Source: Oikopleura dioica (lineage: Eukaryota > Chordata > Appendicularia > Copelata > Oikopleuridae). From it: DNA of 64,000 nucleotides. Each line of letters opens with the position of its first letter. The first letter of the stretch is position 1. Shown piece after piece: positions 42,085-53,571 of the stretch. Both the position numbers and the translations under genes were made by a program. The notes below the pieces were generated by a model. That model saw only the letters and a list, made by a program, of their open reading frames with translations. It did no database searches and was not told the origin of the DNA. Where the stretch lies: contig OU015568.1 of the NCBI GenBank assembly GCA_907165135.1, positions 1,372,501 to 1,436,500 of the forward strand, written 5' to 3'.

Positions 42085-44004
42085 ATGACGGAGGGATTCT
42101 TGAATCTCCCAGAGCATACCGGGCGAAAATCGGGAATGCAGGATTTCACGAACAAGCTGAAAGTCATCAAAAAGTCACTGATAAAGACAAAGACGACTGA
42201 TTTCACCAAAGAAAATGAAACCACAGAAGAGTAAGTGAAAATTCTGTCTATTTCTGTCTCATCAGAATATTAAAAGACTTGATATGGAAAACTGGTCAAT
42301 GAAATCACTGGACGAAACGCAGAAACTCTGCTGCTCGGATAGATACGACGAAAAACTTGCGAAATATGTGAAAAATTTGACAGAGTCGAATGGTAAATAA
42401 ACATGTTTTTGCTTCATCTAGAATCTTTTAAAGCTTTTGCCGCGATTATCAACATAGTAATCGCTGTCAATATTTTATTCATGTTCTTGCAAGTGACATG
42501 GAAGAAGGACGTGATAAACATGACGTTCAAAGTTAAGGAAGGAGCTTTTAAAGAGACTCGATTCAATGATAATATTTATTCAGTGATAATACAGTAGTCT
42601 ATTTGAGAGAAAAGCAGTTTGAATAAAGCCCCCAAAAGCCAGAAAAAGCGACTCTCGGCACAACTGAGTCGATCCTAATTGATTGGTTCGACTCCGACAT
42701 CTTCGACTTTATTAAATGGCTGGAAGAAATCGACACGATAGTTTTCCTGACAGCTTATCTCGTCGAATTCCTGCTGAAATTCTACGCCGAGCTTTTCAGA
42801 TATTTCATTTCTCCTTCAAACTTCGTCGATTTCTTCATTTTGCTCGTTTCCTTCATTCAAATTGCCTACTCGCCAGAAGATGAATCCACGATGGGAAGCG
42901 ATTTGGGACAGTTTAGATGTATGTCCTCAATCTAAAATTGCTTCTTCTACCATCTTTTTAGTTCTGAAGATTCTCCGTGCTCTGCGAGCTTTAAGGACCC
43001 TGAAGACGCTGTGGATGTTTGGCGGTGCTCAAGTCATCATTGTTTCGATTTTCAAGTCGATGGGACGAACCTTTAAAAACATCGGCGTCATTCTGTTACT
43101 TGCAATTTGGATCTTCGGAAAGTGATTGAGACTCTGCCCCTTATTTTAGACTAAGAACACTCTCAATTACCAAAAAAGCCATTTTGATGTACAGTACGAT
43201 TTTCATCAGTACATCTCACAAAGAACCCCTCTATGATGAGTGGGGATGCTTTACTGCCTGCTTCGCCAATCTGTTCATCATGACTACTGCTGATGGTTGG
43301 TACGGCCTTGCTGATCGGGCTGAAAAATCGTCCTCCTCAGTTGCCAAAAGCCCTGGCACTCAAACAGTCATCGTCCGGTAAGTATCTGCTTCCTCTTTGT
43401 TTTTTTTTTCTTTTCTTTAGTTTCGTTGTTGGCATGGCTTTGATGTTGTCGCATTTCATCATTTTCAACTTGTTCATTGCCATCAACATCGCCCAGGTAT
43501 GAGAAAGAAGGGTGCAGGAAGAGGTAAAAATATTTTAAGGTCGATGAAGCGAATAAGGAATACATGGAATCAGTGAATTTGGAGAGGGAAGAACAGCTGG
43601 AGACCAAGAAGACTAAAATCATGCAACGGTAAGAGATCTTCATTGACGATTTCTACTTTTCAAAAAAAAAAAATTTCCGCATTATCATTATTTGAAATTT
43701 TAGGCAATATGATGACGTCAAAAAACTCCGCGATCAGCAAGACGCAAAAGGGTGCTCCTTCGACGAGTTGATCGAAAACTTCAAGCAAGGTCTGAAACAC
43801 GACGACTACACAGTGACGGACGGAATCGTCACCGACATCGAATGGATTGAAAATCACCGCCAGATTCTCGATCAACTCGATACTTCAACTTACAAGCTTC
43901 AGCAGCTGATTTTCGAGTATTCGAATATTCTCATCGTCGCGCAAAACGAATCACTCAAAGAAAAGGCCCTCAATGTTTTTAAAAAGAGGATGAAAGCGGC
44001 ATAA
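42085..44004 (+). CDS. CATSPER3: CatSper sperm calcium channel subunit 3
   Basis: Nine exons (42085-42230, 42277-42392, 42422-42582, 42639-42918, 42962-43117, 43179-43377, 43421-43496, 43540-43628, 43704-44004) sum to 1524 nt, 507 residues. CatSper3 is one of four pore subunits of the flagellar Ca2+ channel. Seen: six membrane helices; S4 with spaced Arg (LKILRALRALRTLKTL); S5 IWIFAILMY; a pore T-x-D-x-W motif (MTTADGW); S6 FIIFNLFIAINIAQV. The coiled tail KKLRDQQDAKGCSFDELIEN followed by FKQGLKHDD matches human CatSper3 residue by residue. The intron at 43118-43178 fits as GA-AG. The N-terminal ~100 residues are not conserved. It starts 116 nt after the lipocalin stop. Confidence 0.93.
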
Positions 44005-44037
44005 ACTTGTTTCACTGTTACTTTATTTTTCACTGTA

Positions 44038-46171
44038 TTACTGCTCCACAAATATATTTTTCATATTTTCTTGCAAAAGCTTCGACTCTTCTTTTGTATC
44101 AGAAGTGAAAGGCAGCAAAGTGAGTGTAGCAAGTTGAAATCCGATCATTCCAAGAACTGTAATGGCGATAACAGAGAGGCCAGGGTTGATCCAAGTTTCA
44201 AATTGGTCGATTGGGCCTTTGCTCAGCATTCTTCCAATAAGAATCGGCGCTAGAATAAATCCTATGAAGAATCCTTTTGAATAAACTTACCGATGATTCC
44301 AGCAATTTGCGAAATCGAGTTCGAAAAGGCATAAATCTGCGCCGCATATTTGCCACCCATTTCATTCGCGATCGGCTTGCAAGCGCATGTCAAAATTGCC
44401 GAGCATAGAAAACAGCAAATCATGATCGAAATAAAGATAAAGTTTTCCCAGCAAGGATAGAAGGTGATTCCGACCATGAACAAGACGGTCAAAATGCTTG
44501 AAACTGAGAAGAAGATCTTTCGGACGGTCGGCGTTGGAAGGTATCTTCGCATTGTGTCGGTAAGTAGACTCATGAGCATCATAAGAACCATTGTTATTGT
44601 AGCTTTTCAGAGTTATTAGATGCAATAAAGAGTGAAAAATTAGGTCATCGCTTCAAAGGACCTGATTTATAAAGTGGGTTTTAAAACGCTCGTAAGATTT
44701 TTATCTATTCAGTGACCAGAAAGGTCAACCCTGATTGTCGCATAAAAGAAGAAAAAATCCGACTGGAAGTCAGTTTTACTTTTTAAAATGTTTTCCTAGT
44801 CAGCACTGGGTAAAGGAAATACAAGATCAATTGACATCAATGCGACGTTGTAAAGTCGATCCTGTTCATAGTATTTTCTGAAATCATGAAAAATAAAACT
44901 CTTTCTTGAATTCCAAAGACCTTCGTTATTTTGCCAATCGAAACCCCAAGAAACAACTGATAATATCTCTGAGGAAAAATAGTGTAGAAAGCAAGATTGA
45001 AGCACGCACAGAACCAAGCTTAATAAATTAGTATTTTTTTCATTTCTTTTTTGTACCTAAGCAAAAGAGCCAAATATCTTTGTTTAGGATAATCTTCATC
45101 CATGGAGCAAAAGGCTTGTCTTTTTGAACCTCTCGATCGTTGACGAGATTGAATAGCTCTTCCTTGTCGATTTGATTCGAGAATCTCCAAGGGCGGATGG
45201 AATTGAGCATGTGCGGCGTGTCTTCTGGCTTGTCCGATGCTTTGAAGAAAAAGATGAAGAAGATCGGGATGTAGGACAAGGCTCCGTAATGAAATCTTAA
45301 AATATTGAGCTTTTTGATAAAATATTTTGTTACATTTTCTCCCAGCCAGCGCCAGATTCTAGAAGCGCCCCGCCGAAAATTCCGCTTATTATTAGGCCAA
45401 TTCCTCCGCCAAGCTGGATAAAGCCATTAAAAACTGTTATTTGGTCAAGTATTGGTCATGGTTATTATTATCATCTTTCTAAAGCGACCTGTCCTGTGAG
45501 CTCTTTTCGCAAGCTCCAGTAAAACAAGCTGCCAGACAGAATCGAAGTACAAGCACTTTGTATGACTCCACATAAAATCCTCATAACTTCCATCGGCATA
45601 CAAACTTGCTTTGCTGTTACAGTATTTCATAACTCAAGAATTTTTGAGTTTCAGCCGTTCCTACTGCTCCAGTAGCATCAAATCTTATCGTTACGGCTGG
45701 AAAAAAAACAGTTGTGAGAATATTTCCGACCATGGCGAAATTAATGAAATTATAGAAGCCAATTTTTTGGCCGACGATTGCCATTGGCACGATTGATGGA
45801 ACGTAGCCGATGTAAAAAGCTGAATTTATCAGCCCAACAGTTTTTTCGGACCAATTGAATTTTCGGTACCCAGTATTTTCTTCCAGCACTATATCATTTT
45901 TTCTTGAAGAAACTTTTGATAGGTTCAATTTGACACATTTTATAACTCTTTTTTCTCTCATATTTTTCGACCCTTTCCCTTCAACCTCGATTTTCTGCCA
46001 TTCTAGATTTTTCTCCACCTTGCATGTTCTATTTTCCGACCAGCCTCCCCCGTCTGCTTTGTCATGTCTCTCCACCATCCCCAAAATCGCCATATTCGTA
46101 ATGCTCCTCGACGAATACAAGCAAATCTGCACTAGAATCATCATAAACGCATGCTTCAGAGATGTTCTCAT
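44038..46171 (-). CDS. SLC17-type anion transporter, one frameshift
   Basis: Seven exons (46171-45665, 45608-45476, 45433-45334, 45295-45057, 45018-44921, 44602-44291, 44261-44038) total 1613 nt, one short of a whole frame. The family (major facilitator; sialin, vesicular glutamate and phosphate carriers) moves organic anions with H+ or Na+. Seen: WSEKTVGLINSAFYIGYVPS, ILCGVIQSACTSILSGSLFYW, the cytoplasmic loop, FCACFNLAFYTIF, and KPIANEMGGKYAAQIYAFSN followed by SISQIAGIIG, matching the family motif APRYAG..GISNT..IPGI. A long first luminal loop is typical. Exon 5 needs one extra base in an A5 run (44975-44979) to stay in frame. Intron 2 fits best as GA-AG. Confidence 0.8.
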
Positions 46172-46483
46172 CTCTTTTTTTGAATTCTTTCTTTTCAGAA
46201 TTTCGCAAAAAAGAATTTCGGAGAGTCCTTTTTTAGTTTGATTTGGGAACTATAATGAGGTCTTTTCATTTTTAGGGTATCAAATAAACTCCAACAGGGA
46301 GCCTGATATTTGTAAAGCATACAAAAGCTCGAGATTTATTGGTTTTTCTAATTTTTCAGTTTGAAAATGCACGAAAAGGGAGGAGAATCTGGTCACCAGA
46401 TTAAAGCTTCAAGGCCAACTAATTCAAAGAAATTATAACAGGTTTTCTCAACGAACTTTATTCAATAGAATTATGATGATTCT

Positions 46484-47847
46484 TCAGATATCATCTTCTA
46501 GTTGTGAATCTAAAATCAACAGAATATTTTTTTCAGTTTCTGATTCTTCTTCGACGATTTCATCAAATCTCGACGCCTGGTTTAGGTTTGAAATCTGGAC
46601 TTTCAGGGTTTTCCTTATCGAGCCGCCAATCTTAACTTTATTCGAGAGAATCCTTTTCATTGAATTTTACCTTGCTTTTTGATAACTTCCAAGTTTTAAA
46701 AGTCCTTTTTAGATCCTCCTCAGTGATTCGGAAAGCCGCACATTTTTGAATAGAAATTTGAGCTAAATAGAGAATCATAGCGAAAAATTGCCATGGCTCG
46801 TTGATGCAAGAAAATTCTTCTTTGTTTTCTTCCACTTCTTTATTGCATCGATCCCAAAAGCTGTTGATGATTCTCACTTGTTTTTCGTCCAAAGAATCTG
46901 TTTTTTGGTAAATCACTTCGCTGAGAATCTCCAGAATTCTCTGTAAAAAGTGATTTTCTTCGAGCGTCATGATTTCTTCTATTTCATGTTCTTCGAAGTG
47001 CTCTAGAAACGTCCAAAGCGCTTTTTGCCCATTTTCATCGAGAAATACATCGTTGGACTCGAAGAGATTGAGGGCGTTTGAAAGAGCTTCTTCGTTTTTG
47101 CATTTGCAGATGATTTCATTGGCAGTGGTTTTGAACGTCGAAATCAAGGCAGAGGACTCAACGGAGGTCGGAAAGCGCTTAAAAATTATTGAGAGTGCTC
47201 GCATTGTCTGGGCTTTTTTTTGGTTCTAGAAGTCTATTTTTATCTAAGGTTAAGATTTAATGGAATTAAGGACGTCTTCTTCTCGTTTTTATTGAACTTG
47301 AAAGTCAAAAATGTAAAAGAACCCTTCCTAGAATAAAAACATCAGTTTCTCCTTCACAAAAACTAGCCAAATTCTGCAACACTATATCCAGTTCATCAAT
47401 TGCGTCCAAGTGCTGCAGCATATTCGCCATAATTCCAATCAGCAGTTCCAGAAGACGATTTCTCTCCGAATCATCGAAGTCATCTCTTTTGTCGAAAATG
47501 TGCTGGACAATCTCAAAAAGACCATTTTCGTGGTAGACAGTGGCAACAGAAGGAGTTTGAATAGAGTCCCAAATTTCGCAGAGAGTCGTTTCAGATCGAC
47601 CCTCGTTGAGATCCACAAAATCTTTCAGGGAGACGATGTAGCGCAGAATTTCGACTTTTGTGAACGCTTTTTTGTGATCTTCATTTTATCAAATTCATTA
47701 AATATTCTTAAATGACGGACCATCTCCTGAACCCTCAAGATATTCAATTTGTTCCTCCTCTTGTTCTTCATTTTCGTGGTTATCCCACTCTGGCGAGTTT
47801 CGCGCTGGAAGACCGTTCATTTCCGCGCTATCTTCTTTCGGGCACAT
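46484..47847 (-). CDS. SAAL1: SAAL1-like protein
   Basis: Four exons (47847-47721, 47678-47323, 47207-46671, 46630-46484) sum to 1167 nt, 388 residues, all GT-AG. SAAL1 (serum amyloid A-like 1) is an armadillo/HEAT-like intracellular protein linked to synovial cell proliferation in mammals; its biochemical role is poorly known. Seen: an acidic start (ENEEQEEEQIEYLEGSGDD), then ETTLCEIWDSIQTPSVATVY and RLLELLIGIMANMLQHLDAI, which parallel the human EICRVWD..., LREICVGILGNMACFQEI. The rest is helical. AATAAA lies about 25 nt past the stop. The C-terminal half is weakly conserved. Confidence 0.7.
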
Positions 47848-48342
47848 CTCTCAAAATTGACGTTCAAAAAGGACGAAAATCGGGAAAATCAGAAAAGGAA
47901 AGATCGTAGGTGGTTTCCAACCAATCGGCCATCCGTAAAACTCGAAGTCGGCAAAAGACGATTTACTGACAATTTTCAACGAAAAAACTCATTATTTCTT
48001 CAAAAAATCATCATTACGGCGTCAAATCGTGGGCAAATTTCATATGGCCATGAATTCTATTTAACCCTACCCATAACTCCGGCACCAACTTAGCCAAAAA
48101 CTGACTTCATCCTTTGACCTGTCTGTTTTTCGTACCAAAAACAATAGGAAAAACCGACCATGATAGTGGATAGAGACCCTAGTCTAGGATTCCTAGACCA
48201 AGGCAATTATTCATTCGATTCATTTCTTGAATGCTTATTTTGATCTTCACCAGACTGAAACTAATGAAATAAATCGATATCTCTCCTCAATTGAGCCACG
48301 CTCCGGATCAATAGAACCTCAAGAGAAAAAAACTCAAACAAG

Positions 48343-48724
48343 ATGGAAAATAAGGACGATCTCATTTTCAAAACTTACAAACCAAAGTTGACAAATTTTG
48401 CTTGGTGGATAGAATTTGCCAAAATTTGTGCTTTCTGCGTCACCATCATTTCAAGTGAGAATATTTTTTTTGATATTAAAAGTAGATTTTTTTTAGTTTT
48501 TCTTTACTGGCACTTCAAAAAAGAAAGTGCTCCGAAAGGACAACTGGAGAAGGAGGACAAAACCAATTATGAAAATGATAAACGTAAGTTTAAAATACCA
48601 AAATTTTTTGAAAAAATTCTTCTTTTCAGGATCAAGCTTTCTCTCGCCGTACAAAAATCGATCCCTTTCTGATGACACAACAAGTTTTTTATTTGAAAGC
48701 CTGTCTCTTAATAAATCCAAATGA
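48343..48724 (+). CDS. Small single-pass membrane protein
   Basis: Three exons (48343-48454, 48497-48583, 48630-48724) sum to 294 nt, 97 residues. One membrane segment, WWIEFAKICAFCVTIISIFL (about residues 21-42), is preceded by a short polar N terminus. A Lys/Glu-rich then Ser-rich tail follows (SFLSPYKNRSLSDDTTSFLF). No signal peptide cleavage site. Unknown family. The stop overlaps an AATAAATCC context only loosely. Confidence 0.6.
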
Positions 48725-48802
48725 AAAAAGTGATCTAGCTCTGAAATGATTACAGCAAATATTGAAAGAATAAAAGGAAAGGAAATGGATAGATAGCAGC
48801 TT

Positions 48803-50447
48803 TTAGACGCAGAAATCGGCTGTTGTTTCGAAAATAACTGGATAAAAGCTTCGAAAGTCGTGTCCGCCTATGACTTCCGTATCGACTATAATGTCGTTAA
48901 CAATGTTAATTCGTTCGATCGGGTAGACGCCATTCGCTGAATTGTAACCAATAACGAGGTAGATAAAGTCTCCAATTTTCAATGCTGAGCCAAAGGAAAC
49001 AAACTAAAACAAAGATAAAACAAGAGCTTGCGAATGAATCTTTAAGCGACCTTTTTCAGAGATCCGATGAGTCGCCAATATCGGTCGTTCTGGGTCTTGG
49101 TGTCCAGAAGCCAAATTTCCAAGCTATATGTAAAAATCGTTTCATCAAGTCCACCAAGCATGAGCATTGCTCCGCTCTCTAATCCAATAAGAGTGTGGCG
49201 GTAAGTATTTCTAAAATATTTCCATAAATTCAGAGCAATGTAATGTTAAACCTTGGATGATCTGGTAAGTTTTGCCATCCAGAAAAAGAGTAAGTCTCGA
49301 CTTTTTGGAACCCGCTAGGTTCATAGCTTCCGACGGTGGTTGGCTGCCCACGGTAGTAGCCAAGACTGCCAGACCAATGCGTGAATCGAGTGGAGTGCGT
49401 TGTTACTGAGCTGGATGTATCAAAAATCTCACAGTTTCTCCAATTCGTTGCCGAGAAGCAGACCATTGCTAAGAAAAACAAAAAAAAATGGACAATTAAA
49501 AATTGATACCTTTCTGCCCATTTTCGATTTGAATAGCAGAGCCGTCATCACTAGTAAATCCGTTTATCAATCGAATTGATAGTTCATTGAACGAACAGTC
49601 TTGCAGTTTCATGATCTGTAGAATTTGTAAGTCTCTCTTTTTATTTGGAATAATTTACCCTATGTTTATCCCTCACGCCTCCAAAAAGGTACAGTTCTCC
49701 CTGAACGAAAGCGTAAGGGCAGTACCCTGCATAGTTGTTGAAATTAGGGGTAATCGTCGCCGAGTTTTTCGTCATTCCATTTCCGGAGAAGATGTACGAA
49801 TCCGCCAAGTACTCAAATCCAAGAACAAAAATATTCATATTCCTCTAAAAATGATTATCAATTATAGTTTATCAACAGATATAATATTTGATATTTACCG
49901 GATCATTCGGATCGATTGTTGTCGTTATTGCTGTTGTTGTTATAATTGTTGCTTCTGCAGTTGTTTGCGGTTCATCACCGCATAGTTCATGCTTGCAACC
50001 AGAGCATCCGTCTGAACAGTAAACTCCGCAGGGGCATGATGATGAACTTTCTAGATTAGTTCAGAAGAGTTTTAAAAGCCCATTCCGACCTGTGAACTCA
50101 ATGAGACATTCATTTTCGCACAGAGAATTGTCACAATTCGCTCTGCATTGAAGATAATCAAATCGGCATAAAGAGTAGCACTCATCGTACAGGTCTTGGT
50201 CTCTTTATACAAGATTTCAGTGATGATAAAAGTAAGGATCACATATTTTAATTCGAAAATGCACTTACGGGCAAGTTTCATTTCCAGCAAAAGAGAGATA
50301 ACTGTCAGAAGAAGAACCAATTTTCTCATTAGGACTTTCTTGATCATCTGTATTTGATTGGCGTTTTTGAGGTCGAGGTCGAGCTTCGCCGCTTACATTA
50401 GCTCCAAAATATGCATGAAAAAGCAAAATAAATAGAAGAATTATCAT
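48803..50447 (-). CDS. Kelch-like secreted protein, copy B
   Basis: Eight exons (50447-50269, 50202-50090, 50050-49899, 49844-49659, 49615-49510, 49468-49252, 49210-49051, 49003-48803) sum to 1314 nt, 437 residues, all GT-AG. The signal peptide MIILLFILLFHAYFGANVSG is followed by a Cys-rich module (CYSLCRFDYLQCRANCDNSL, CPCGVYCSDGCSGCKHELC) and a Thr-rich linker. Kelch-type blades come next (GELYLFGGVRDKHR, GAMLMLGGLDE, IYLVIGYNS). The order secreted Cys module, linker, kelch propeller suggests an extracellular binding protein. It is the compact paralogue of the gene at 28679-33662. Start chosen at the Met that opens the signal peptide; an in-frame ATG lies 18 codons earlier. Confidence 0.8.
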
Positions 50448-50713
50448 TTTTCTCGATAAGTAAGGATAAACGGTCGCATTCAATCCGTTAGTTCTGTGCA
50501 AATTGAAGCGCTTGATATTTAAACATGAATAAAATTACATTTTCCAGCGACAACGGACACTGTCGATTCTATCATGAACTCAAAGGACATTAACAGTTTC
50601 AATCAGAAAGAACTTCTCTCTATCGTTTATTTCGTATTGATAATTGAATAGCTATCAAAAAAGGTTTCAGTGAGCACAAGAAGCATTGCCTTCATTATGA
50701 AGCCTCATAAATT

Positions 50714-52199
50714 TTAAGTTGTAAACTCCTTCTCCAGCTCAGTATTCCTCCAAAAGGGGCTGAGTTCAAATTTAATAAACTCACTCGCTCTTGAACAGAT
50801 TTCATGCTCGATTAGATGTCTCAGAACATCATCGTGCTCAACAAACTCTGTACAGTTATAGTTTTTCTCCATAATTCTCTCGACAAGATTTTCCTTCAGC
50901 AGATTTTCCCCAAAGATTTTCTCAAGCTCAGTCTCCTCAATTTTATCTGGATTTTTGACAAAGAAAGGCCTTTTCTTGAGAATTTCTTCATAAGAGCTAT
51001 CAAAAATATTCTTTAAGAGTAAATTTTATACTGAAATAATAAGCTCGAGCCTGAGAATTTCTGAAGGTCAGTCGTTTCGAACTTTTTTCTCCACTCTATA
51101 CAGGTGAATTCTTGCCTTTGATGCTCAATTAGACTCTTTGAAACTTCCTTCTTCAGGTAGTTAGGCAATTGAGTAGAGTTAATTGTCTTGTTCAACAACT
51201 GATAATCATCCCATAGATCTTTTCTGAAATAAAATTACTTAAATTGTAGGTAGTTGAAATTAAGATGCCTCAATTGTATAATTAGAATTATGCCGGCATT
51301 TCTTGACCAATTTTGAGTTTTTGCTACTGTTTGTTTTCCCTTTAAACTACCTTTCACTTCGAATCATTCTCAGAAACTCCACATTTTCAAAAGGATAAGC
51401 CAGAAGAACACATTTCGCCTCAGTCTTGAAGTCGACCTTCACCCTCTCTCCGTTGCTCGCCAAATAATTTTTCCTCTTTTCAATGGGCAATGCGTTCTCT
51501 ATCCAGCACTCTCCGTCTTTCCTTATCTTCGGAAACGGATTCGCCTCCAGATCAAAGTCAATAAGTCGCAAAAACTTGTCCCATAAATCCTGCCTCGTTG
51601 AGCGGCAGTTGAAATTTTGGTGCATGATGAAGAATGAATCAAATTTTCCGCCACAGGTTTTTTTCAAAAGTCGCCAGTCGAGAAACTTGAGGCCACTTTG
51701 ATTCTTGAGGAGGTAAGGGTCCAAGAGGATGTCTAAAGGCATGGACAGACGCTTGGATGATTGGCCGAGGACGATTTTCTTGAGAATAGGTGGAAGAGAA
51801 AGAGTTCTACGTTGATTTCAAAACTCGGACAAAAAATCGACTTATAATTTGGCCAAAATTGACTGAAATTTTCACTAAAATTTTGAGTAAAATTTGACAG
51901 AAATCGCCTTTGAAATCATTCCTATTCAATTGTTTCGCGAAGAAAATCGCCTCTCTCATCCCTAGAATTTGATTCTCATTATCAATATCAAACAGTGGCA
52001 CTAGAATCTTTTCATCTTCTCCAGCTTCTCTTTGCGGAAATTGTTCAGGGTTGGAAAAGCAGCAATTTGGACAAGGATTTCTCAGCTGGTTCTCTTCCTT
52101 GATTTCAAACGAAAATCTCTTATAAACTGCGACTGAATTTGAATATAATAAAAGTGAAACAATGATAAGAAGAATTTTCGTCGATGTTTTCTCAAGCAT
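50714..52199 (-). CDS. GDP-fucose protein O-fucosyltransferase-like
   Basis: Exons 52199-51922, 51806-51351, 51223 to about 51070, and 51010-50714 give about 394 residues. N-terminal signal or anchor ILLIIVSLLLYSNSVA. The motif NENQILGMREAIFFAKQLNR then TLSLPPILK matches the N-terminal fucosyltransferase block (N..Q..E.A..LA..LNRTLVLPP). A later CIEWRKKF recalls the HWRR.D block, here degraded, and CSRASEFIKFELSPFW matches the C-terminal D..IC..A..FIG...S.F block. The family transfers fucose to Ser/Thr in the ER. The first intron (51807-51921) is GA-AG; the third junction is uncertain and may be GA-AG too. Confidence 0.75.
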
Positions 52200-52520
52200 G
52201 ATATCCGCTTTTTTTGTCTTTGCGACTCATACTAGTGCAGCTCGTTAAAAATTACGGCATAATCAAGATTGATTTCAGAAAACGTCACCTTGCACTTTTC
52301 TTTATTAACAGAGGAAGCGTTAAAATATTTATGAATCTCTAGTTTTCAGAAAAGATGTAAGGTCAACTTTTTGAATAAAAACATGGTATAAGAACGCTTT
52401 TAAGGTTTCTTATGTATTCTTTGATAACTTACACATGTAGTTTAATTATTTATTCTATATGAAACAAGGTGATTTGACAAGTAATATGGTCAAAAGCTGC
52501 ATATAAGCTTCGAAAATTGA

Positions 52521-52526
52521 TATAAA
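52521..52526 (+). promoter_or_regulatory. TATA box of the small basic peptide gene
   Basis: TATAAA 34 nt before the start codon at 52560. The spacing would put transcription start just before the ATG. Confidence 0.4.
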
Positions 52527-52559
52527 GCGAGTAAAAACGAGCAAAAGAACACGGAAAAA

Positions 52560-52824
52560 ATGTTAATTTTTCAGATTTTCCTGGTTTTTAACTTCGTTTC
52601 CGCGGGTTATTTTTCCTCCAGGAATAGGCATCAGAATGCAAAGTCAAAGGCGAACATGCGACGACTTCTTTTGACGAGAAAAATATCTGGTAAAAACAAA
52701 ATAATAGGATAAATAACTAAATACTTTTTTAGATCGAAAACTGCGCATTACTGTATCACGTGGTGCCGGAGAAAGGATAGTGCCTGTCCAAAAATTGAGA
52801 GGGATGATATTGAACTTTCCTTGA
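52560..52824 (+). CDS. Small secreted basic peptide
   Basis: Two exons (52560-52689, 52733-52824; 43-nt GT-AG intron) give 73 residues. The signal peptide MLIFQIFLVFNFVSAG is followed by a highly basic mature part (SRNRHQNAKSKANMRRLLL, TRKISDRKLRITVSRGAGER) with no Cys. It resembles a neuropeptide precursor or a cationic defence peptide in composition only; no amidation-type GKR/GRR site is clear. A TATA box lies upstream. Unrecognised. Confidence 0.55.
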
Positions 52825-53571
52825 AAAGAATAATATAGAACAGAAAAATCCCCATTCTCACTGATTTTCTCGTTAAAAAGTCGACCCACTATAATATAAG
52901 AGAAAGTGACCGCTATGATTGTTAACCGTATTCGTTCTGTTGCATAATTCGTTGCAGCAAGAAGCAAAGTCACATTCGGTGTACGTAAGCAAATGAGTTT
53001 TCGAGAGACAGCTCGTCAGAATTCTTGCATTTTTAGGTCATCGAATTCAGAGTACAAAAATGCACGCATGACATCACACTCAACGAATGGTTTATTTAAT
53101 CAAAAGGCAAAGGCGTCAAAAAACAAGAATAATCGGCGTGAAAAAGAAATCCATATCTCGTGTCGTTTTCTGTGTTCTCAGAGCGAAAATGTGGAATTCT
53201 GAGGAGACGTGTTCAAGCTGCCCCGATCCGTATTCATTCCGCTTTTTTTCAACCGCCGCCGTGAAATTCAATTCAATCGTTCACAAAACCATTCTTTTAT
53301 TACGACTTTTTTCCGAACGAGAATAAAGTTGAGCAAGCAATTTCTCCAACTTGTCTGGTTTTCCCTTATTGACCCCTTTTATACTGTTATTTCTGGCGAT
53401 TTCTGGCCTCTAGAAATACGCCTGTAGGCATATATTTCATTACGCTTTATTCATGTAAGGTTCTCGACCCTTTTGGGTTCGTTTTTGTACCAGACACATG
53501 TTGAACAGGAAATAGTCTCACTCCTCAAATTAACAAGCCATCATCAAATTTGAAACATCATAAAAGAGATA
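52825..53571. other. Gap upstream of the SLC5 gene
   Basis: About 750 bp with only unsupported frames (52644-52973 minus, 52993-53427 plus). No repeat or RNA gene seen. Confidence 0.4.

Noticed and set aside
42597-42628. A 32-nt intron in CATSPER3
   Set aside because: A canonical 56-nt GT-AG intron (42583-42638) in phase 0 explains the same join without an implausibly short intron.
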